Shown here piece after piece: positions 58,531 to 64,000 of a stretch of DNA of 64,000 nt. The first letter of the stretch is position 1. Each line of letters opens with the position of its first letter. The notes under the pieces are model-generated. The model made no database searches, was not told the DNA's origin, and saw only the letters and a program-made list of their open reading frames with translations. Both the position numbers and the translations under genes were made by a program. Source of the DNA: Paenibacillus sp. FSL R7-0337 (GTDB lineage: Bacteria; Bacillota; Bacilli; Paenibacillales; Paenibacillaceae). The stretch spans positions 6,200,001-6,264,000 of the forward strand of contig NZ_CP150218.1 in NCBI RefSeq assembly GCF_037969875.1, written 5' to 3'.

Positions 58531-61500
58531 ATGTTATTCACAGAAGAAAAGCTGATCAAACGCCAGGCTGAAGTGGAAAAGTATAGATATCTTAAGGTCC
58601 AGGAGCTTACAGAGTTCGCATTCGCTGAGGATGAGGAAGGGGCTAACGGAGTATACCCGGAGTCGGTATCCTTTGATGGCATCATCAGACTTCAGGAGCA
58701 TTGGCGCGGGCGGGACCGTTACATCTGGCTGCGCACGGAGGTTGTACTGCCGCCTAGTCAGGCAGGGTTCAAAATTGCCGGCAGATTTGATTTTGGCAAA
58801 ACAGGGGATTTCAATAACTCCGGCTTCGAATCGCTGCTGTTCGTGAACGGATCGCCTTATCAGGGCGTAGATAACAACCATCGGGAGGTAATCTTCGGGG
58901 ATGAATGGGGCGGACAGACGCTAGAGCTGGCCTTCCGGCTGTGGTCGGGACTTGAGGGCGGCGGAGTGCCCAGAATTCAGGAGCACCGGCTCAGCGAAGC
59001 ATTCATCGGCTATCTGGACGAGGGCATTGATGATCTGTTCTATATGTCGAAGGCGGCGCTTGACACCTTCCGTTACCTTGGCAGAGACCAGCCGGAGAAG
59101 CAGTGGCTGCTTAGAGCGCTGAACGAAGCCTTCCGTCTGATCGACTGGTCGGAGCCGGGTTCACCAGAGCATACCGCTTCGCTGTATCAGGCAGGTGCCA
59201 GTCTGAATCAGGCGATAGAGGCGATGCCGCAGACTTTTGACGTAACGCTTACGGCTGTGGGCCATACCCATATTGATGTTGCCTGGCTGTGGCGCTTGAA
59301 GCATACCCGTGAAAAAACAGCCCGTTCCTTCTCCACCGTCCTGCGGCTGATGGAGGAGTTCCCGGAGTACCAGTTCCTGCAGACGCAGCCTCAGTTGTAC
59401 GCATATCTAGAGCAGGATTATCCGGAGCTGTTCGGGCGGATCACCGAGAAGGTGAAGGAAGGCCGCTGGGAAGCGGAAGGGGCGATGTGGCTGGAGTCGG
59501 ATTGCAATATCCCGTCCGGTGAGTCGCTGGTCCGCCAGATTATGCTGGGCAAACGCTACCTCCGTGAACAATTCGGCGTAGAGAGCAAGTACCTGTGGCT
59601 GCCGGATGTCTTCGGATACAGCTGGGCGTTGCCTCAGATTCTGCGCAAATCAGGTATCGACACGTTCATGACGACCAAAATCAGCTGGAACCAGTTCAAC
59701 CGGATGCCGCATGACACCTTCTGGTGGCGGGGGATGGACGGCTCGGAGGTGCTGACGCATTTCATCACGACCTCTGAGAAGGATGGAGCTGAATACACCT
59801 ATAACGGACGGATGACGGCAGGACTGCTGCGCGGAATCTGGAATTCCTATCAGGATAAGGAGATCAACGATCACCTGATGTTTGCGTATGGCTGGGGTGA
59901 CGGAGGCGGCGGGCCGACGCGGGAGATGCTGGAGCTTCGCCGGCGCTTCGACAAGCTTCCGGGTATTCCGAAGATTGAAATGGGCAGTGCCGGAGAGTAT
60001 TTCACCGGACTGCATGAACGGATCGGGAAGACGGAGGCGTTCGTACACACCTGGAACGGTGAGCTGTATTTCGAATGCCACCGGGGCACGTATACCTCAC
60101 AAGCCCGCAATAAGAAATATAACCGCCGCCTGGAGCTGTTGCTGCGCGATGCCGAGTGGCTGCACACGCTGATGGGGGTAAGACAGGGGAATCTTGCAAC
60201 CGCTTATCCTGCGGCTGAAATGACCGGGATCTGGGAGATTCTGCTGCGCAACCAGTTCCATGACATCATCCCCGGTTCGTCGATCGCTGAGGTCTACGAG
60301 GACAGTGATGCTGAATATGCAGAAGGCGAGGCGCGCTCACTGGCTCTGATTAACGGTGTGGCTGATGCTAATAGCGGCAATAAGCCGGAGCTGCAAGCAT
60401 TCACTCTGCTGAACAGCACGAACTGGAACCGTCCGCGTTATGCGCTGCTTCCTATGGGGGCCACAGATTCCGCAAGTGTTCATGACGCTGACGGGAACCG
60501 GCTATGGCAGCAGCGGACGGCAGACGGGGAAATGCTGGTCTACGTTCCGTCTGTGCCTGCACTGGGCACGGCGGTGCTGAAGGTAGTACACGGACAAGCA
60601 GTCGAGGCCTCCGGAGAGGCGCAGATTCAGCCACTTGCAGCTGTATCCGGCAACAGGCTGAGCACACCGCTAGTGGAAGTGGTATGGAATGAGCAGGGCC
60701 ACTTCACTTCAATGATCGACCGGAAGAGCGGCCGTGAGCTGCTAGCGCCAGGACAGCGCGGGAATGTACTACAGGTATTCGAGGATAAGCCGCTGGATTT
60801 TGAAGCGTGGGATATCGATATTTTCTACCAGGAAAAGATGACTGAGATCACTCAGCTGACCGGATGTGAACTGACCGAGAACGGCCCGCTGCGGGCGGTG
60901 CTGCATATGACCTGGACCTATCACCGCACAGCGGTAACGCAGGACATCATCTTCTACCGGGATACCGCGCGGATTGACTTCCGTACAGAGATGGACTGGC
61001 ACGGGCATAACCAGCTGCTGAAGGTGGCCTTCCCGGTGGATATTCATGCGCTGGAGGCTACTTATGACATTCAGTTCGGTAACGTGAAGCGTCCTACGCA
61101 CTGGAATACGAGCTGGGATTACGCCCGCTTCGAAACGGTGGGCCATCAGTGGGCGGATGTCAGCGAGAAGGGCTATGGGATAGCGCTGCTCAACGACTGC
61201 AAATACGGCTATGACATCAAGGACAGCGTGCTCCGGCTGACGCTGCTGAAGTCGGCGGTTCATCCCGATCCGCAGCAGGATCAGGGGCATCATGCCTTTA
61301 CGTATGCACTCTATCCGCATACCGGTGATTTCGTTGAAGGCGGGGTGGTCCAGGAGGCGTGGGAGCTGAATCATCCGCTGCGCAGTGTGGCAGGTGAGCT
61401 GGAAGGGAACCCGCTGCTCTATGTTGACGGCGCACATGTGACGGTGGATGCGGTCAAGCGCTCGGAGGATGGTAAGGATGTGGTGCTACGGCTGCATGAG

Positions 61501-61680
61501 TACGCCGGTTCGCGGACACAGATTACTGTAGATAGCGCTTACTCTATAGCCTCCTGGCAGGAGTGCAACCTGATGGAGGAGCCGCTGGGAGATTGGCAGG
61601 AAGAAGAGGAGCTGAGCTTCCAGGTGAAGCCGTATGAGATTAGAACGTTCAGAATCAAGCTGCGCGGGGCGCAGAGCTGA
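58531..61680 (+). CDS. Alpha-mannosidase, glycoside hydrolase family 38
   Basis: The 1049-residue enzyme has a GH38 catalytic domain (about 235-510) with the zinc-site motif GHTHIDVAWLWRL (H247 and D249), the nucleophile D359 in WLPDVFGYSWALPQIL, and the active-site segment YGWGDGGGGPTREM. A middle helical domain and C-terminal beta domains (about 620-1049; WDIDIFYQEK, then HAFTYALYPHTGDF) follow, as in bacterial and Ams1-type alpha-mannosidases. No signal peptide is present, so it acts on imported mannosides or glycans. GGGAG precedes ATG 58531 by about 9 bases; the GTG at 58522 is less suited. The GH105 gene follows after 17 bases. Confidence 0.95.
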   Translation: MLFTEEKLIKRQAEVEKYRYLKVQELTEFAFAEDEEGANGVYPESVSFDGIIRLQEHWRGRDRYIWLRTEVVLPPSQAGFKIAGRFDFGKTGDFNNSGFESLLFVNGSPYQGVDNNHREVIFGDEWGGQTLELAFRLWSGLEGGGVPRIQEHRLSEAFIGYLDEGIDDLFYMSKAALDTFRYLGRDQPEKQWLLRALNEAFRLIDWSEPGSPEHTASLYQAGASLNQAIEAMPQTFDVTLTAVGHTHIDVAWLWRLKHTREKTARSFSTVLRLMEEFPEYQFLQTQPQLYAYLEQDYPELFGRITEKVKEGRWEAEGAMWLESDCNIPSGESLVRQIMLGKRYLREQFGVESKYLWLPDVFGYSWALPQILRKSGIDTFMTTKISWNQFNRMPHDTFWWRGMDGSEVLTHFITTSEKDGAEYTYNGRMTAGLLRGIWNSYQDKEINDHLMFAYGWGDGGGGPTREMLELRRRFDKLPGIPKIEMGSAGEYFTGLHERIGKTEAFVHTWNGELYFECHRGTYTSQARNKKYNRRLELLLRDAEWLHTLMGVRQGNLATAYPAAEMTGIWEILLRNQFHDIIPGSSIAEVYEDSDAEYAEGEARSLALINGVADANSGNKPELQAFTLLNSTNWNRPRYALLPMGATDSASVHDADGNRLWQQRTADGEMLVYVPSVPALGTAVLKVVHGQAVEASGEAQIQPLAAVSGNRLSTPLVEVVWNEQGHFTSMIDRKSGRELLAPGQRGNVLQVFEDKPLDFEAWDIDIFYQEKMTEITQLTGCELTENGPLRAVLHMTWTYHRTAVTQDIIFYRDTARIDFRTEMDWHGHNQLLKVAFPVDIHALEATYDIQFGNVKRPTHWNTSWDYARFETVGHQWADVSEKGYGIALLNDCKYGYDIKDSVLRLTLLKSAVHPDPQQDQGHHAFTYALYPHTGDFVEGGVVQEAWELNHPLRSVAGELEGNPLLYVDGAHVTVDAVKRSEDGKDVVLRLHEYAGSRTQITVDSAYSIASWQECNLMEEPLGDWQEEEELSFQVKPYEIRTFRIKLRGAQS

Positions 61681-61697
61681 GAGGGGAGCAAGCCAGG

Positions 61698-62837
61698 ATG
61701 GGAGCAGGAGAGAAGCAAGCGGTGCCGGTTAGCTGTGTGAGCAAGGAAGAGGTTATGCAGAAGCTGGAGCTGGTCACGAATAAGCTGCTGAAGCTGGGCC
61801 GGCCGGATAATGAAGCTGAATTGCAGAACCTGGGGGAGGATGCGGAGCGCCGGGGGTATTTTGCCAGGGACTTCGGGATGGAAGAGTGGGATTGGCCGCA
61901 GGGAGTGGGGCTGTACGGCCTGCAAAAGCTTGACCGGCATTTCGGGGATGGCCGTTACGCGGAATACACCAAGCCGTGGATGGCCCGGCAGCTTACAAAG
62001 GGACTACCCAGCCGGAATATTAATACGACTGCGCCGCTCCTGTCGCTGATGGAGCTGGAGGAGGCCGGAGAGCTGAGTCTCGAATGGATAGAATGGCTAA
62101 TGCACGGCCTGCCCCGGACGCTGGAGCAAGGCTATCAGCATGTGACTACGGGGACTCAGAAGCATGAGGTCTCACTCCATGAGAATGAGATCTGGATTGA
62201 TACGTTGTTCATGGCGATTCTGTTCACTGCCAAAATGGGTGTGAAATACGACAACCCGCAGTGGCGCGAGACCTCACTGCATCAGTTGCTGCTGCACATT
62301 AAATATCTGTATGACAAAAAAACCGGCTTCTTCTTCCATGGCTGGCATTTTGAAGAGCGCCATAACTTCAGTGAAGCCTTCTGGTGCCGCGGCAACGGCT
62401 GGTTCGCCCTCGGCCTGCCGGAATATCTGGAGCTGATGCGGCCCTATCTGGCAGACGGAGTCTTCAGCTATCTCCAGCAGACATTACAGGCCCAGGCCGA
62501 AGCCTTGCTCGCATGTCAGAGCGGGGACGGACTATGGCATACCCTGCTGGATGACTCTGGAAGTTATACCGAAACCTCCGGTTCGGCTGCGATTGCTGCC
62601 GGTATTCTGAACAGTGTGCGCCGGGGGCTGCTCCCGGAGGCCTATAGCGAACCTGCTCTGCGGGCAATCCGTGCCATTCTGGACAGAATCGACGGTGAAG
62701 GCACTGTGCTCGGGGTGTCCGGCGGTACTCCGATCGGCGCAGCCAAGGAGGACTACAAAGGGATCATCATTGCCCCTATGGCCTATGGCCAGGCGATGGC
62801 GCTGGTTGCGTTGGGCGAAGCGCTGCATTACTGCTGA
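61698..62837 (+). CDS. Unsaturated uronyl hydrolase, glycoside hydrolase family 105 (YteR/YesR type)
   Basis: A 379-residue (alpha/alpha)6-barrel enzyme that releases unsaturated galacturonic or glucuronic acid from oligosaccharides made by lyases. The family motifs are FGMEEWDWPQGVGLYGL, the catalytic aspartate D168 in EIWIDTLFMA, FFFHGWH and AFWCRGNGWFA. There is no signal peptide. It lies 17 bases after the alpha-mannosidase gene, after a GAGGGGAG site, so the two form an operon under the divergent AraC gene. A terminator follows. Confidence 0.93.
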   Translation: MGAGEKQAVPVSCVSKEEVMQKLELVTNKLLKLGRPDNEAELQNLGEDAERRGYFARDFGMEEWDWPQGVGLYGLQKLDRHFGDGRYAEYTKPWMARQLTKGLPSRNINTTAPLLSLMELEEAGELSLEWIEWLMHGLPRTLEQGYQHVTTGTQKHEVSLHENEIWIDTLFMAILFTAKMGVKYDNPQWRETSLHQLLLHIKYLYDKKTGFFFHGWHFEERHNFSEAFWCRGNGWFALGLPEYLELMRPYLADGVFSYLQQTLQAQAEALLACQSGDGLWHTLLDDSGSYTETSGSAAIAAGILNSVRRGLLPEAYSEPALRAIRAILDRIDGEGTVLGVSGGTPIGAAKEDYKGIIIAPMAYGQAMALVALGEALHYC

Positions 62838-62857
62838 GGCGGAAGGTCTGTGAATTA

Positions 62858-62906
62858 AACAAGCGGCAGCCAAGGACGAATCGTCCTCGGCTGCCGCTTG
62901 TTTTTG
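62858..62906. terminator. Rho-independent terminator after GH105 gene
   Basis: Perfect 14-bp arms AACAAGCGGCAGCC (62858-62871) and complement (62889-62902) are followed by TTT on the plus strand. It also lies beyond the end of the convergent kinase gene. Confidence 0.92.
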
Positions 62907-62955
62907 CATAGCAAACCGTGAATGGATGCTAATGTAGTCATACACTTCACTCACC

Positions 62956-63885
62956 TCACGTATGCATGAACTCAATCTTGCTTCTGTACAAATTCAGAAT
63001 CCGCACCTGCTCCTCGCTAAGCTCCCCGAAGTTCCAATACATATGCATCAGGTTGTACTCAAACAGCTCTTTCAGTCTCATAAACAGCGGCAGTTTTCTG
63101 GACATCTCAACGGAGAGGGGATGCTCTTCCTTATATCCGTCCGTGATTGCCTTAGTTATCGCACGCTTATAGTCTATGAGGTTCTGTCCGCCCGCGAATG
63201 AGTACTCCAGCGCAGAATAGATCGGCACAGCTAAATCGTAGGCATAATAATGCCGCTCGCAATCCTGAAAATCAATCATCGTCAGCGCAGAGTCACTGTC
63301 CACCAGGGTATTGTTCAGCCACAGGTCGCCGTGGATTAAGCCGTAGTTCGCCTCATCTTTGGGCAGCATTCGGATCTGCTTGAGCACATCCTTCGCAATA
63401 TCCCGTATGGCCCGCTCTTCGGCAGGAATGTACTTGAGAAAATCATATTCATCGTTATCATACCAATGTGGAATCGGCCGGGCAGCTTCAGACTGCTGGT
63501 ATTCTTTGCTCACCTGATGCATTCTTCCTATTTGCTGTCCGAGGGTTCTGAGTATGGTTTTGTCCCATTTGGCCCGGGGGAGGTGGATTCCGGCTGCTGC
63601 CCGGAACAAGACCACGGACTTCGCTTCTTCATCCAGCAGCAGGGTGCTGATAAGTAAATCCTTTTCATTAGGTACAACCTCTGGCACCCGTACGCCCCGG
63701 TTGAACAGATAAGTAGTCCAGTTCACTTCAGCTAATTGTTCTTCATAGGTCTTATAATTCGTAATTCGGGCGAAGAAGATCCCCTTTTCCGAGTGGCAAC
63801 GGTACATTTCATTGGTAACGGCCTCCATACTGGAGAGTTGAACAGGATAGGTGTTATTGAGAAATTGCAATATTTGTGCTTGCAT
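62956..63885 (-). CDS. APH-fold phosphotransferase
   Basis: A 309-residue kinase of the aminoglycoside/homoserine/choline kinase superfamily. The Brenner motif is in YGLIHGDLWLNNTLV (HGD-x4-N), the metal-binding aspartate in LTMIDFQDCERHYYAYDLA. The N-terminal lobe has the conserved FARITNYKTYEEQLAEVNW region, reminiscent of spore-coat CotS/YtaA-like or fructosamine-kinase-like members. Substrate unknown. GGGAGGTAA lies 7-8 bases before the ATG at 63885. Confidence 0.85.
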   Translation of the reverse strand: MQAQILQFLNNTYPVQLSSMEAVTNEMYRCHSEKGIFFARITNYKTYEEQLAEVNWTTYLFNRGVRVPEVVPNEKDLLISTLLLDEEAKSVVLFRAAAGIHLPRAKWDKTILRTLGQQIGRMHQVSKEYQQSEAARPIPHWYDNDEYDFLKYIPAEERAIRDIAKDVLKQIRMLPKDEANYGLIHGDLWLNNTLVDSDSALTMIDFQDCERHYYAYDLAVPIYSALEYSFAGGQNLIDYKRAITKAITDGYKEEHPLSVEMSRKLPLFMRLKELFEYNLMHMYWNFGELSEEQVRILNLYRSKIEFMHT

Positions 63886-63961
63886 AAGATGCGTTACCTC
63901 CCGCGATAATTTCTGCAGCTGCGCTATCGTTCGTGAAGCTGTTCCGCAGCCCTGAACTGGC

Positions 63962-64000
63962 TTACAGATCTTGAGACAGGCGGATCATATCCACCACCTG
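63962..64000 (-). CDS. Possible C-terminal end of a gene beyond the window
   Basis: On the minus strand an open frame enters from the right edge and reads QVVDMIRLSQDL followed by TAA at 63962-63964. Twelve codons are too few to identify a family. Its placement 76 bases before the kinase start fits an upstream gene on the same strand. Confidence 0.3.
   Translation of the reverse strand, partial: QVVDMIRLSQDL

Overview
The window reads as a chromosomal segment of a Bacillota species, most likely Paenibacillus. The signs are GC-rich but Gram-positive gene style, strong AGGAGG-type ribosome sites, GTG/TTG starts, YesMN-type two-component control of sugar importers, many glycoside hydrolases without signal peptides, and the Staphylococcus/Bacillus-type NreABC and NsrR regulators. 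It is dense, with short intergenic gaps. I see no tRNA, rRNA, CRISPR array or intact insertion sequence.

Layout. Bases 1-4200: tail of a TPR protein, a GH2 enzyme, a clan-A cellulase-like hydrolase and a DUF488 protein. Bases 4200-7350: nitrosative stress, with flavohemoglobin hmp divergent from nsrR, a secreted Ig-like protein overlapping nsrR, and a hemerythrin protein. Bases 7400-26056: a nearly complete anaerobic nitrate-respiration island. It holds narGHJI, the oxygen/nitrate sensing system nreABC, a second hemerythrin protein, a NarK-type transporter with an added C-terminal PAS domain, and molybdenum-cofactor genes moeA, moaA, mobB and a mobA-moaE fusion. An acetolactate synthase gene and a ywiC-like gene are interspersed. 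GC-rich palindromes close to the published NreC site lie upstream of both narG and narK, so the island probably forms one NreC regulon. Moco genes moaB/mogA, moaC, moaD and modABC are absent and must lie elsewhere.

Bases 26000-29300: a DNA-glycosylase-like protein, a PPOX-fold protein and an ECF sigma/anti-sigma pair. Bases 29400-37600: a sugar ABC importer (lipoprotein plus two permeases, no ATPase), a YesM-type kinase, a YesN-type regulator and a Gfo/Idh/MocA oxidoreductase. A 38-bp element is duplicated upstream of the lipoprotein gene and the first permease gene and is a candidate site for that regulator. Bases 37590-39000: two unrelated tandem-repeat arrays bracketing an orphan PD-(D/E)XK/winged-helix protein. 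Bases 39000-46300: an OmpR-type two-component system divergent from a MacB-like ABC protein, then an ABC-2 exporter operon. Bases 46450-48760: a drug exporter divergent from its TetR regulator, with visible operators. Bases 48880-51870: a metallophosphoesterase, an SDR enzyme and a sugar-efflux MFS protein. Bases 52140-54960: a GH3 enzyme with a CBM6-like tail. Bases 55116-57435: a decayed toxin-like gene with a frameshift, followed by a SUKH immunity-gene remnant, both AT-rich at the 3' side. Bases 57436-62840: an AraC regulator divergent from GH38 and GH105 hydrolases. The window ends with an APH-fold kinase.

The most interesting items are the transporter-PAS fusion, the shared NreC-like sites, the broken toxin/immunity locus, the duplicated importer operator and the two repeat arrays. 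Gene starts were chosen from ribosome-site spacing and often differ from the longest open frame. Family assignments come from motif recognition, not database searches.
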